Shown here: piece after piece, positions 21,926-33,640 of the stretch | Numbering within the stretch: the first letter of the stretch is position 1 | How the letters are laid out: the number at the start of each line of letters is the position of its first letter | Assembly (NCBI RefSeq): GCF_030867095.1 | Contig: NC_081829.1 | Coordinates: forward strand, 47,427,036-47,491,035 | Length of the DNA: 64,000 nt | From: Alligator mississippiensis | Taxonomy: Eukaryota > Chordata > Crocodylia > Alligatoridae | Reading direction: 5' to 3' | The notes under the pieces: generated by a model | What the model saw: only the letters and a program-made list of their open reading frames with translations | Told to the model about the DNA's origin: nothing | The model's database searches: none | Made by a program: the position numbers and the translations under genes

Positions 21926-23365
21926 ATAGAATCATTCAGTGAACACTTTTTCCAGAAAATTCAATTTTTCCTTAGTCCAGGGAAGACCAAATGTCATTCC
22001 TTTGAGCTAATGTGAGGACCGTTATTGCCTTATAAAGCACTGAATCAGTAATCAATATGAACTACAATTAAAAAATGTCACACATGTAGTCCTCTGCATA
22101 GCAGATACTTCACTGTGGAGCAATCCACAGTGCTTCCATTGGCTATTATCAACATGGAGTTATAGGACAGAATCACTATATGGTGATTCTGCACCCTGAG
22201 CCCCTGCCCCACTCCCTCCCTCACCATGGGGGGCCTCGACCTGCCCCTCCTCTCCCCCATAGAGTTACTTTAGCAGCTAGTGTGGGCACACATGCATATG
22301 GTGCCCCCTGCATCCAGCTCCTGGCAGCCCCAAGCATCCCCTTGAAGGCTGGAATGCTGCTAGCCTGCAAGGGAAACTCAGATCCCTGAACGATACTATG
22401 AATCTGGGACAAATGCTGTCCTGGAGTCATCCAGGACTGGGACTTGAGGTTTCCATTCCAGGACCGTCCTGCCTAATTAGGAATGGGTGGTCACCTGAGG
22501 GGGAGGTGAAAACTTTTTCCTCTGCTTTTTTTTCCTCCCTTTTCAACTTTTGCAGCAACATAAAAGAACCCTGAATATGGTCAAGGGCACAAGCTTGCTG
22601 ATATAAAAGTTATACAGTGCAACTTATGCTTCCTGCTACAATAAGCCCTTGAGCCAGGAGGCACAAACAAAGGGGTTGTGCTGAGAACAGGAAGGAGCCA
22701 GGCCACTTGCACTCTTCGGCAGTAGGAACAGGCTGATATGATCTGACAATGCCACAGGACTACCGGAGCCTAAGCCAGCTGAGGCTCTGTCCCCAGACAC
22801 TTCCAGGGATTAACCAAAATCTCGATTACAGCAAATATTCCGCCATGCAAATCTCCCCATTCCATATTAAACTTACATGCAGTAGGATTTCATAGACTGA
22901 TTAACAATTATTGTTTCTAATTCAGTTGTTGCCAAATTGCTTCCTTAGAGCTAAAAGTCTTATAAACCTATTTTTGTTCTCATATTTGCACCAAGTAGTG
23001 CTAGAAAACCCACAAGTCTGCAAGGATCAACATGAAAAACAGACATCATATATATATTTTCTAATAAGAAGGCAGGTAGGATTTTAATCATGTTCACCTA
23101 GTTAATCTAATAAATTACATATGGGGACCTTCTGAAGCTTACTAGTTCACAAAAAATCCCATTGGCATTGTTGGCATCATTGGTGTAGCAAAAAACCCCC
23201 AAAAGCACTTAAGAATGGGCGGCAAAGTCCAGCTCTATAATTTAAACTCCAAACTATACTATTGCTTTTAAGCAATGACTTCCTGTTTCTTTCCATAATA
23301 TACAGCAGATGCACTCTGAAAGGAGATGAAGACTTCTTTCATTATTTACATTGCTTTACTTACTT
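21926..23365 (-). other. ANK3: ANK3 intron segment, no gene
   Basis: Mostly AT-rich; a GC-richer piece at 22190-22450 has no recognised identity. Nothing else is supported. Confidence 0.5.
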
Positions 23366-23640
23366 CCTGGTTCAAGGTAAATCAGAGTCCCACAGCATCC
23401 CAGCATTTTGCAGCCCTGGGCTGGGCTGGGCTGTCTGCTCCAAAGAGCAGGGCTGGCCCCATCCCTCTGCTCGCTAGCTGGAGCAGTGAGGGCTGGCTGA
23501 CAAGAGGGTGGCAGGGAAGGGTAAGCCTGGCTGGGGATACAGCCCACTCTGCAAGGTGGGGGGGCGGGGGGGCTGCCCCTGCAGGCAAACCTTGGCTGGG
23601 GTCTGGGGCAAGGGAGGGGGGTTAAACACCCCTTCCCCCC
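23366..23640 (-). repeat. Partial GC-rich copy related to 17560-17700
   Basis: The text CTTCCTGGTTCAAGGTAAAT then CAGCCCTGGGCTGGGCTGGG parallels CTGGTTTGAGTTAAATCAGA and the GC-rich block at 17565-17700, so it is a fragment of the same element family without its terminus. Confidence 0.5.
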
Positions 23641-23839
23641 TAAAACTTACTGCTGGCTGCAACTGTGGACTACAAATCCCAGAGGCACCTGGAAGCAGTA
23701 AAAGGAAGTGATGAGCAACCCTGCAGATTCCTGTTGCTGTGATTTTGGACTGCAAATCCCAGAGACCTTGGGGGCTGCAGGAAGAGGAAGCAAACACACA
23801 GCCCATATTGACTACATGCCAGAGAGCTGTGCTCTAGTG

Positions 23840-24097
23840 CAGAGGTTCCCAACCCTCAGGCCATGGCCTTGTACCACACTGCAAAGGGTTTGCTGAGGGC
23901 AGGAGGGTTGGCTGCCAGACCGCAAGTCTGGAAGTGATTGGCATACTGCAGCCAACCTTTTTTATACTGAGTATAAAAGGTTCACAGTATGCCAGTCACT
24001 TCCAGTCTGCAGTATGCTGGTTTGCAGTTTGCTGGTCCGTGGTCACTTCTGGTCTGCGGTTTGCTGGTCCACGGTCTAAAAAGTTTGGGAACCACTG
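23840..24097. mobile_element. Short hAT-like MITE (CAGAGGTTCCCAACC ends)
   Basis: The left end CAGAGGTTCCCAACC and the right end GTTTGGGAACCACTG are imperfect inverted repeats typical of short hAT derivatives. The 258-bp interior includes a palindrome around TTTTTTATACTGAGTATAAAA and repeats of CACTTC(C/T)(G/A)GTCTGC. A target duplication is not clear (CTCTAGTG versus CTATGTGC). Confidence 0.75.
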
Positions 24098-24986
24098 CTA
24101 TGTGCCCCCTAGCTTTTGGCTTGAGCCACTGCAGGTATGTGGCTGCATTTCCTGAATCAAAGGTAAATAGCTGTTCACTTCTATTTCAATTTAATCTCTG
24201 CAGTTTAAACTAACCTGCAAAGACTGAATCAATTCAGCCTTGGAGTTTTTGACTATCTGTACTTAGCCTTACTGTCTTTTTTCCATTCTGACATTATTTC
24301 CTGATTCCCAATTCAGAGTTATAATTCAAAGTAAACTGGGGAATTAAAAATTTCAAACATGAGCCATACAGTCCTTAAAAACCTGAGAACAACTTGATAG
24401 CAATGCTTATATACATGAAGCCCTTTACTGGAGATAATTATCGATTGTTATTCATGCTCTATCCATAAACAAGAAAGCAACAATGCTGGAAATAGAAGAA
24501 ACATTCAGCTGTGTCTGACTTCAGATTACAATTACTGCTTTCCTGGTGACAGGTGAACTTGTTAGAGGTTTTGGTTGAAGGGAACAAATTGTTTCTGTAA
24601 AGATGACATAACAGATACATTTTTTACTCCCATTGGGCTCTACCAAACTATCACTTGTGTACTGCCTATCTTGATTTTTCAAGAAGGGAACATGACTATT
24701 ATACTAAAGAACTATATACGTTAGTTAAAAATGCCATTTGCACTTTACAAAAGGGCATGTACCTTAGAGAGAAAAATACTTGTGGATTACACGTGGCATA
24801 AAGGAAGCAGAACTGATCAAACTAAATAATACATTCCCCTTTACCATAACATAAAAATATTAACAACAATTCAAAAATGTAGATTTGAGGTACTAGTAAT
24901 AATTATTTTGCTGAATAACTGTTCAATCAATATAGCATCAGCGATATATCAGTAAAACAGAATCTGTCCTAATCACAGTTGTATTA
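24098..24986 (-). other. ANK3: ANK3 intron segment, AT-rich
   Basis: No gene, repeat or other structure is recognised in this stretch. Confidence 0.5.
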
Positions 24987-24994
24987 CAGTTTAC

Positions 24995-25760
24995 TAGAGC
25001 TATGTGAAGCTTCAGTTGCTGATTTGATTTGGTGGAGATTCAGCCTGATTCGGCGGCCGAATCTCTGAATCTGAATTGAATCAGGAGATCCTTTAATCTC
25101 TCTGAATTGAATCGGAACCCTCTAAATTGATTCAGAGAGATTCAATGATTTAGACATAGACACAGATTTAAATGTTTTTTCTACATACCTCAAGGTATCA
25201 GGCAGATGCTTGGGCAGATGGAGCATCCCATGGAAGTGCAGGGGGGTTCCCACTGTGCCTGGTGGTGGACCAGGAAGTGGACTAGAAGCACTTCTGGTCC
25301 ATGTCCAGGTCCGCCACAGAGCACCCCTCCCCCTGCAACCCTCAGCTGGTGTCTCCTGGGTCTGGGGGGGAGGGGGGGCACCTGGGGTCCCCCTGCAGCC
25401 GATCGCCAAGATGGGGGAGTGTGGGGGTTGTCCCCTGCACGCTTGGCAGCAGACCCAGAAGTGGACTGGAAGCACTTCTGGTCTACTTCCAGGTCCACTG
25501 TTGAGCACGCAGGGGAGCTCCCCATGCTCCTGTGGGACGCTCCATCCACCCCACCATCTCAGCATTCACAAGCCATGCCTGGTATCTTGAGGTATTTAGA
25601 AAAAACATTTAAAGCTGTGTCTATGGCTGAATCGCTGATTCTCTGAGTCAGCACTGAATCTTCAGATTCAGCTGAATCAAATCAGGACAGTGATCCAAAT
25701 CAATGAATCAAATCACTGTCCCCTGACTGGGGCTGAATCTGAATCAAATACACAGCCCTA
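24995..25760 (+). mobile_element. hAT-like non-autonomous element with perfect 8-bp target duplication
   Basis: This 766-bp element starts TAGAGCTATGTGAAGC and ends CACAGCCCTA, inverted termini of the TAGGGCTGTG family. CAGTTTAC is duplicated exactly at 24987-24994 and 25761-25768. An 8-bp duplication is the hallmark of hAT transposition. Subterminal sequence is rich in GATTCAG/CTGAATC repeats on both sides; the interior is GC-rich. It encodes no transposase. Confidence 0.88.
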
Positions 25761-26427
25761 CAGTTTACCATAAAATCTTATGAATAAATCTTATGAGAAA
25801 TTGAGTATTAAGAATCATGTTTCAAATACAGAATTCTTTGACTTGGCATGTTTTTGAACATATGTAATGTGAAATCATTTGGGCATATTCAGAAAAATAG
25901 GAAAGGATATTTTTTATTTTACCACCATTATAATTAACAAATGTATGATGTTACAACATCTGTGAATATGTTCCACTGATATGTTGTTGTAATAACATCA
26001 AACAAGGCCCAATCCAAACCCCAGTGAAAACAAAGCAAGGACTCTCATTAACTTAATCAGATTTCAGATCAGGTCCCTGTTCATTAAGGAGACATTTTCC
26101 AAAGCACTTACAGGATTTTAGATCACAAGTTCCATCAAAAGTCAGTGGGTTTTAGCCTCATAATTCCCACTCTCAAATGTTGCTGGATATTCATAACTAA
26201 AAATTTATCAAATCAAAAGAAAGATAAAGCAAAATATTTCATACCACATGCATCTTACGTGCAGTTAGTTATACTGTGATCCATATTAGACACACTTGAA
26301 CAGTGGTCATCAACCCCAAAGAGTTTTATTACAGTTAGCTGTATTTTCATACAATTATATCTCACACTACAAATTCACTACATATTTATGATGCCATGCA
26401 GAATACAATGACACTAAAAGACATACA

Positions 26428-26803
26428 GGGAATGTTTACATGTGCATTTACTGTGCAGTAACTTACTGTAAGTGGTTTTTAGTGTCTAATTGCCACTGCA
26501 GCACAGTAATGCTGTACGTGTAGCAATTTAGGAGTAAAGTTACTCCCAAGTGAGTCCACACAAACAGGGTTAGTGCACAGTAAAGCGTCTACATGTGTCT
26601 TGCTGCACAGTAAGTACGCAGGAGTAAATTTGCTACCTGCAAATTTTTTTATGCAAGTAGCACATTTATTCCCGAGTCAGCATAAGTCACCATAGTTACT
26701 GCACAGTACAGGGGTGCGCACATGTAGATATGTGCCCATACTGCACAGTAATTTTCAGTTACCTAAATTACTGCTCAGTAATGGTGCATGGGTAGATGCT
26801 TCC
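26428..26803. mobile_element. Short inverted-repeat element (GTGCAGTAA-rich)
   Basis: The left end GGGAATGTTTACATGTGCAT and the right end GCATGGGTAGATGCTTCC are imperfect inverted repeats. The interior repeats CTGTGCAGTAA and CTGCACAGTAA on both strands. It resembles the element at 62146-62594. No target duplication is certain. Confidence 0.55.
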
Positions 26804-26996
26804 TACCAGAAGGCAAACATAAACCTGGAGAGTAAGCAAAGAAAGATTGCCTAACAGTTTAGTTATAAATGCATAACAATAATGGAAAGCACACTACTGG
26901 AGGGAGTTTAATATATCTAGCAGTGAGATTATTAACACACAAATTCAGGGCCAAGTCCATGCTAATGGTATAGCTGGAACTAAAACCCCAGGATAC

Positions 26997-27095
26997 CTTC
27001 AGAATCAAACGCCGACGATAAACTCTTGTTGTGATTCTCTGTTCTTCATCTGAGCTTGACTCACTCTGAACCTCAATGTCACTGTCACTAAATTC
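26997..27095 (-). CDS. ANK3: ANK3 optional exon (EFSDSDIEV...RRRLILK)
   Basis: This 99-bp phase 0-0 exon encodes EFSDSDIEVQSESSSDEEQR then ITTRVYRRRLILK. The acceptor is TTTATCAG and the donor GTATCC. The ending RVYRRRLILK resembles the basic stretch that precedes the conserved VTEEQFTDE segment in ankyrin-1 and ankyrin-2. It has flanking introns of about 4.5 and 14.4 kb. It is likely alternatively included, since the canonical long form as I remember it reads from SEQK directly to the terminal peptide. Confidence 0.85.
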
Positions 27096-28339
27096 CTGAT
27101 AAATGCAGTTTTAGTATATTTTAAATAGCACATTTAAAAGACAAAACATTCTCAGCAGGAACACAGAAAGAAAAATAAAGTTATAACGTATATTAATTTA
27201 TCCTGTATGTAACATATAGGCGGTACCTACAATTCTGACCTTTAGTTTACTGTGAGGTCTCCTCTGCTCTTTGCTACCCATGAAATATCTTAAAAGCTTA
27301 AATATCTTAAAAGATTTTTTCACAATAGACAATAGATGAATAAAATCAGTACCCAACATTTATCTTCCCAGGTAAATCTCACACGTCCTCCTGATAATTA
27401 TACCATTTCCAAATCTAGATGAAAGAAAAACAAACTGCATGCTGACAACACTGCTTGTAATATTTTGCCTCCAATTTAGCTGTGTAAATATAATTTATGC
27501 TAAACATCTAGCATTCTGTTAGAGATTTTTCCTCCTTTTCCTGCTTGAAGAAGCAAACAGCTCATAGTTTTTGAATTTTAGATTAATTCCAATGTCCATG
27601 GCTGTCTTGCCAAAGATTTTTGTGAGCACTGAGTCAGGGCCCTCTATAGGAACCAGAATCTCAAGAACTGGACAGGGTGGAATGAAATTTGTTGATTTGT
27701 GAGTTATCATTTGAATTACCTCCTGAATACTCAGGATCAAACAGTGAATTAAGAATGAAAAAGTGGTCAAAATCCACAAAGGAGTTAACACAGTCCATTG
27801 CTTCTTTGTAGAATTATATTGAGTAAATGACTTTTCTATTCAGTATTTAATAGCTTTTAAATTGCAACTAATAATTTTAGGGTTAATTGAAAACACTTTG
27901 TGTGCTTACAGAAAAGTAATGAAGTAATGCAGAAATATAAAAATTATTACATCCATACTGTAAATTAAATCTTCAGCCACTAACAGAAAACTGAGTGTGT
28001 ATACACATGCATCTAATCGTGTTTGCACTTTAACCAATCTAACACTTTCTCTGCCTGCAAAAACCATTTCTGGTTTTGGGCTTAGCAAAATTACTGAAGC
28101 ATGCACAGGGGTGTCTGGGCCAGTGAAATTACACACAGAGTGCAGGAGTGTAAATGACCCCTGTTCTGAAAATCTGGACCTGTAATGGCCAGTTTTTTTC
28201 TGAATGTAGAAATAAACCAAATATCCAAGCAAATACTGATTAACATTCTGAAACAGCAATATTATTTACTAATAAACTTCGTTCCTTTTTGTGAATCCGG
28301 CTCCATGCATTCAACAAGAAATATTTGTAAAATGATCTG
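27096..28339 (-). other. ANK3: ANK3 intron with an open frame of ANK3 sense
   Basis: AT-rich intron sequence. It includes a minus-strand open frame ending at 27519 that is discussed as a finding. No repeat family is recognised. Confidence 0.45.
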
Positions 28340-29384
28340 TATCAAGGTTGGCACACAGGTCACACAACCTGCAGTCCCTGGGCTCCCACTTGGCTGCTGC
28401 TGTCCCTATTACTCTGGTTATAACTGCAGCTGGGGTCTCAGGGTTCACACTTCCTCCCCTGGCTTCTGCTGCATGCCCCTGCTCCAGGGGATGAGGCAGC
28501 ATGATGTGACACAACCTGAAGTGCTAGGGGAGCTGCCAGCTTAGGGTGTCCATGCAGTGTGGTGCCAAAGAGAAACCAAGGTGGGACTGAAGATAAGACA
28601 TGTCATGAAGAAGCACCTGCCCATGTGTATGCAATGTGGTGGGAGGTGGGGGAAGCATCCACCCACATGTATGTGCTGAGTATGCAGGGGCCACAGGCCC
28701 TGCATGCTACTAGTGCTGCTCCCACAACATCCAGCCCTTGCTGGTTCCACTTGAAACTGGACAGCCCTGATCTATATAATAAAAAAGCCCCATAAAAGAG
28801 ACTAAAAAAATATTCAAAGGTAAAGGAATACAGCCAGAGCTGTCTCTAATTAAAGAGCCTCTCTAATTAAAGAGCCCATGGCATCTTGTGTATTTAGCAT
28901 CCCATAAATCAAAACACTGGGGATAACTAAAATCAAATGAGCTTTAGTTAAAGCAGCTTTAGTTTGTAGCCAGCCCGGGCTCTGGGCAGCTGCAGCAAGC
29001 AGTGGGCTGGCTACAAACAGCTGTACCGGGATCATCACCTCCATGCCGGGAGCGGGGGAGAGACCAGGGCTGCGCTGCTTCAGGCCTTTTCCTCATTGCC
29101 CACTCTGAGGCACGCCTGCACGCGCTGCTGCGGAGCTGATACCAGAGCCTGGCACAGCTGTTTAGAGCCTCCCGGCTGCAGCCAGCCCTGGCTCTGGGGA
29201 GCTACTGCCAGCCGGGAGCCCGGGCTGCTCCCAGCAGTTAGCTGGGATGCTGCAAGCCCTGCTGAGAGCAGCCTGGGCTCTGGCGCTGGCAGCAGCTATC
29301 CAGAGCTGGGGCTGGCTGTGGCGTGCCAAGCAAAATGACCTCGCATGCCACACGGCACGCGAGCCAGGGGTTGCCAACCCCTCT
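28340..29384. repeat. GC-rich composite repeats
   Basis: 28340-28760 is a GC-rich block of repeat character ending CTGGACAGCCCTGATC. At 28837-28875 TCTAATTAAAGAGCC is tandemly duplicated. 28960-29370 is a second GC-rich block in which GTTTGTAGCCAGCCC (28960) is inverted as GGGCTGGCTACAAAC (29002-29020). No coding sequence is credible. Confidence 0.45.
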
Positions 29385-30405
29385 CCTAATATCTAACCTA
29401 AACCTCCCTTGCTGCAACTTGAGACCATTGCTCCTTGTGTCACCACTGAAAATAGTCTAGCTCCATTCCCTTTCGAACCACCCTTCAGGTAGTTAAACGC
29501 TTTTATCAAATCCCCTCTGTCTTCTCTTCTCCAAACTAAATAAACCCAGCTCCTTCAGCCTCTCCTAAGAAGTCACGTGCCCCAGCCCCTGCACCATTTT
29601 TGTTGTTCTCTACTGTATTCTTTCTGACTTGTCCACATCCTTTCTATAATGAGGGCCCCAACACTGGACACAGTACTCCAGATGTGGCCTCACCAGTGCT
29701 GAATAGAGGGGAATAATCAATTCCCTTGACCTACTGGCAACACACCTACTAATGCAGCCCAGTATGCTGTTAGCCTTCTTGGCAACAAGGGCACATTGTT
29801 GACTCATATCTAGTTTATTGCCCACTGTAACCTCCAGGTTCTTTTCTGCAGAGCTGCTGCTTAGCCAGGTGGTCCCAAGCCTGTAACAGTGTATGGGATT
29901 CTTGCGTCCTAAGTACAGGACTTTGCCTTTGTCCTTGTTGAGACTCATAATAATTGCTTTGGTCCGGTCCTCCAATTTGTTTAGGTCACTCTGAATCTTA
30001 GCCCTACCCTCCAATGTATCTACTACACCCCCCCCACCCCCCAAGCTTGGTGTCATCCTTGAACTTGCTGAGGTTGCAATTCATCCCATCTTCCAGATTG
30101 TTAATGAACAAAAACCAGCCCCAGGACTGACCCATGGGGCACTCCACTTGATACTGGCTGCCAGCTAGACATTGAGCCATTGTTGACCACCTGTTGAGCC
30201 CAAAAATCTAGCCAGCTTTCTATCCACCTTACAGTCCCTTCATCCAACCTTTACTTCCTCAGCTTGCTTGCAATAATGCTGTGGGACACAGTATCTAAAA
30301 CCTTGCAAAAGTCAAGGTACCACTTTCCTCGTATTCACGGAGCCAGTTATCTCATCATAGAAAGCAATCAGGTTGGTCAGGTATGATTTACCCTTGGTGA
30401 ATGGC
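29385..30405 (-). mobile_element. CR1-type LINE fragment, 3' part
   Basis: The minus strand encodes GRAKIQSDLNKLEDRTKAII, KGKVLYLGRKNPIHCYRLGT and SRELIIPLYSALVRPHLEYC, the C-terminal reverse-transcriptase region of CR1. Further left it has the CR1 3' sequence with CTTGCTGCAACTTGAGACCA on the plus strand. Stops and a C-rich insertion show it is inactive. It is 5'-truncated near 30405. Confidence 0.88.
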
Positions 30406-31619
30406 ATTGTCTGAGGGCTTGAAGTGTCCTTTTTCAGTCAAGCTGGAATCTTGCCATTTGGGCAAGACACTGTTACAGAACTCTAACAGGGAGTATGGTG
30501 TAGCCATTCTTTGCCTTTTTATTTAAAATAGGAAAATTATTTGAATCTGTGGTTTGAGAAAGAAGTATCCCTAGTGTCTGTTCTTAGAAGATGGAACAGG
30601 CTGGGAGCTGACTGAGCATTGCCATGCCTAGGCATCTCAGCCATGTTCCAGAGGGCTCTCTAAAGACTTTGTCAACAGGAAGGGTGGGTGTTAATGGAAA
30701 TGTGATAAGTGTATGTGATGTGTCCACCTGTTCACTGACCTCTACTATACAAGCCAATAAATAGCCACACTACATCCATGAATACTCTGTAACAAAATCT
30801 GAAATAACTTAAAGATGAACAACTGAATCCCATTATTGTGTAGCCTTTTCTCAATGGCCCTTTTTATTCTCAATGTCAAGTCACATTTTTACATGATAAT
30901 TGTCTGCCATCATTTTTCCACCTATATTTTACACTCAGATGAGTGTCTTTTTTCTGTTATTTCTGATGCATTGTAGCTGAAATCCTTTCCATCTTCTCAG
31001 GTATCTCGCTATGCATGAGACTAAGCAATGAACTACTAATTAATAGTGATTCAGATCAAAGAAGAAAGAATACAAGCAACTCTTATCTTCACTGTTGTAT
31101 AAAAAGTATGGACATAAATTAATTCCAGAAGAGACCTGGAAGCTTTGTAAGAAACCAAATATTTATTTTCCTGGAAATGGGGGAAGAGAGATTCTTTGCC
31201 CCACTCTGCTTGTTTTGATGGCACAAAAACAGTGGAACCTACCTGCACTTGGCAATGGGCACAGATCCAGTGAAGCTGGCTAATTCAGCATCCTTGTCAC
31301 AGCTACTAGTACACCAGCTACTAGTATATCACAGTGGGATGGAGGTATGGGGAGCCTTAGGACTAGGCAGGCAGAAGATTAGGAAGTCAAAATTTGGCTC
31401 CTTGTTGCCCCCAACACTATTTTACCCTTTGCTCCAATATGTCACGGCTTGAGGATTCAACTTTCCACTACTACTTTCCACTATTTTATTTTAGTAAAGG
31501 AATGATATAGAACAGATGAAAGGAGAAAAATTAGTAACTATTATACCTTTCATTATAAGGCTTTATGGCAACTAATCTGTATTTAATTAGAGGGGTATTT
31601 ATTTCAGAACATACTATAC
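30406..31619 (-). other. ANK3: ANK3 intron segment, no gene
   Basis: AT-rich intron sequence with a short local repeat AGCTACTAGTA at 31300-31325. No other structure is recognised. Confidence 0.5.
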
Positions 31620-31995
31620 CTTTTGTTCAGACATTACTGCTCCCTCCTCTTCCTGAATGTTTGGTCTCATCTTGCCATCTTCAGATGTAGTCCAGCTCAT
31701 CTTCATGCCTACAGGCATGGATATTTTAGGTTCTTCTACTGCTAGTTTGCTGGCCTCTTCCAAAGATTTCTGTTGGGTTGTGGATGGTAATGTTTGCTTT
31801 TCTACACAAACAGAACTTTGGGGTTTTGGTTTCAGAGTTTCTTTGTTGCTCTGTTTTCCCACACCATTTACAGACTCTTGAACATATGATTTAGTCTTTG
31901 CATTTGTTGTTGATTCTGTGTGGCTTCCATTTGCTTCAAGCTTCCCAGCTTCTCCTTTAAGGTATGAGGGAACAGAATCCCTTTTTTGGTCCAGG
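31620..31995 (-). CDS. ANK3: ANK3 C-terminal exon (SLDQKRDS...SEQK)
   Basis: This 376-bp exon completes a split Ser codon, then encodes LDQKRDSVPSYLKGEAGKLE onward and ends VMSEQK in phase 0. It matches the ankyrin-G region with YLKGEAGK and ANGSHTE. The acceptor is TTTTGTAG and the donor GTATAG. After it, any of three downstream exons (27095, 12554 or 9703) can join in frame because all begin in phase 0. Confidence 0.93.
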
Positions 31996-32179
31996 CTACA
32001 AAAGATAAATAATAGACCATTAAACAATGTTTAAACCACTCTCAGAAAGGCTAAACAATATGTAAGTTACAAAAATGCATATATTAATGAGTTTGTACCT
32101 TTTACAAACAGGAAAATTAACATGTAAATACAGTTTGTGTCAGTATTAGTTACTTAATATTCCTGTACTTGGTACTAGG

Positions 32180-33200
32180 GCACTCTTTAAATATTGGAGG
32201 CACACTGGCAACCCTCCAGTCCTCTGGCACCAAGGCTATTTTTAGTGATAGGTTGCATACTACAGTTAGGAGTTTAGCAATTTCCAATCTGAGCTCCTTC
32301 ACGAACCTAGGGTGAATGCCATGAGGTCCTGGTGATTTGCTATTGTTTAGTTTATCAATTTCCTCTACAACCTCAGCTACTGAAACTTCAATTCGGGTAG
32401 CTCCCTAGACTTGTTCCTAGGGAGGAATGGATCTGGTGAGGAAATCTCTATAACATCTTTTACAGTGAAGAGAGAAGCAAAGAATGCATTTAGTTTCTCG
32501 GAAATGGCTCCATCATCCTCTAGCGTTCTTTTGACACCATGACCATGCAAAGGCCAACTGAATCCATGGTGGTCTTCAGCTCCTAATGTACTTAAAAATA
32601 TATTTATTGTCACCTTTTTGGTCTCTCACAAGTTTCTCCTCAAAGTCATTTTTAGTTTGCCTTATTACAGTTTACCAGAGTTTGTGTTCTTTTTTATTTT
32701 ACTCATTAGGATTTGACTGTCACCTTTTGAAAGAAGCCTTTTTCTGTTCATTGCCTCTGCAACTCTGCCATTAAACCATGCTAGCTTTCTTTTGCTCTGA
32801 TTTCCATTTTTTTTTTTAATTTGCAGTACATATTTCCTCTGTGACTCCACTATGGTGGTGGTCCTGGACTTCAACCTCCTACCAGCCTAAGTTTAGCTTC
32901 CAGGACCTCTCTGCTATACTTTCCCATATCACTGGTACCCACATGAACCACAACCACTGGCACTTCCAAAGCACTATGTAGCAGCCTATCTGCACATTTC
33001 ATAAGATCTGCTACCCAGCACGCAAGTCACCATGTGGTCCTCCTGGATGTCATGAATCCAGCTATCTAAATGCCTAATGATTGAATCTGCCACTACTGCT
33101 ACCTGTTTCTTCCTACCCTATGAGGTCCTCCCAACTAGAGGAGTAATCTTGGTGCAAAAGGATACCATGACGTTTACTGGAGGATGGGTGCCATCTAAAG
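32180..33200 (-). mobile_element. CR1/L2-like LINE remnant with SGNH-like ORF1 piece
   Basis: In minus orientation the first part encodes KKQVAVVADSIIRHLDSWIH, and after a frameshift VVVVHVGTSDMGKYSRE. These resemble blocks I (GDS) and III (GxND) of SGNH/GDSL hydrolases found in ORF1 of CR1 and L2 LINEs. This is followed by WFNGRVAEAMNRKRLLSKGD and ISEKLNAFFASLFTVKDVIE, then a stop-rich region matching the start of reverse transcriptase. The endonuclease domain that normally lies between is absent. The catalytic GDS is changed to ADS and frames are broken. Confidence 0.7.
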
Positions 33201-33384
33201 GCTTGTTTCCTTCCTTCCTAGCTTGATTCCCTCCTTCCTTGAGACTTTCACCAGCTGCTAAGGAGGTGGAACTGCTCAACCATATTCCTGAAACCCAGAG
33301 TTGGGTTTTGTCTTATTGACCTCCTGACCCTCCTCCTTGATTTCCCTGCTTTCTTCCTCAGTTCTTTCCATCTCATTTCCAGCC

Positions 33385-33640
33385 CTGATCTCCCAGCTTT
33401 CTGCCTCTGTTTCCAGCCCCCATCTCCCAGCTTTAAGCCCCCATCTCCTAGCTTTTGTGCCCCTCCTTCCAGCCCCAATCTCCCAGCTTCCTGCCTCAGT
33501 TTCCCAGCTGTCTCTTCTTTGCTACCACTTATATGCCTCCTGATCTCCCAGCTTTCTGCCTCTCAGTTGCCAGCCCCCTCATCTCCCAGCTTTCTGCCTC
33601 TCTGTTTCCTGGCTGTTTCCTCCTTGCCACCAGGCTTTTT
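33385..33640 (+). repeat. Minisatellite, ATCTCCCAGCTTTCTGCCTC units
   Basis: A roughly 25-35-bp unit, (C/T)CATCTCCCAGCTTTCTGCC with TCAGTTTCC, is repeated about eight times with variation. Confidence 0.85.
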
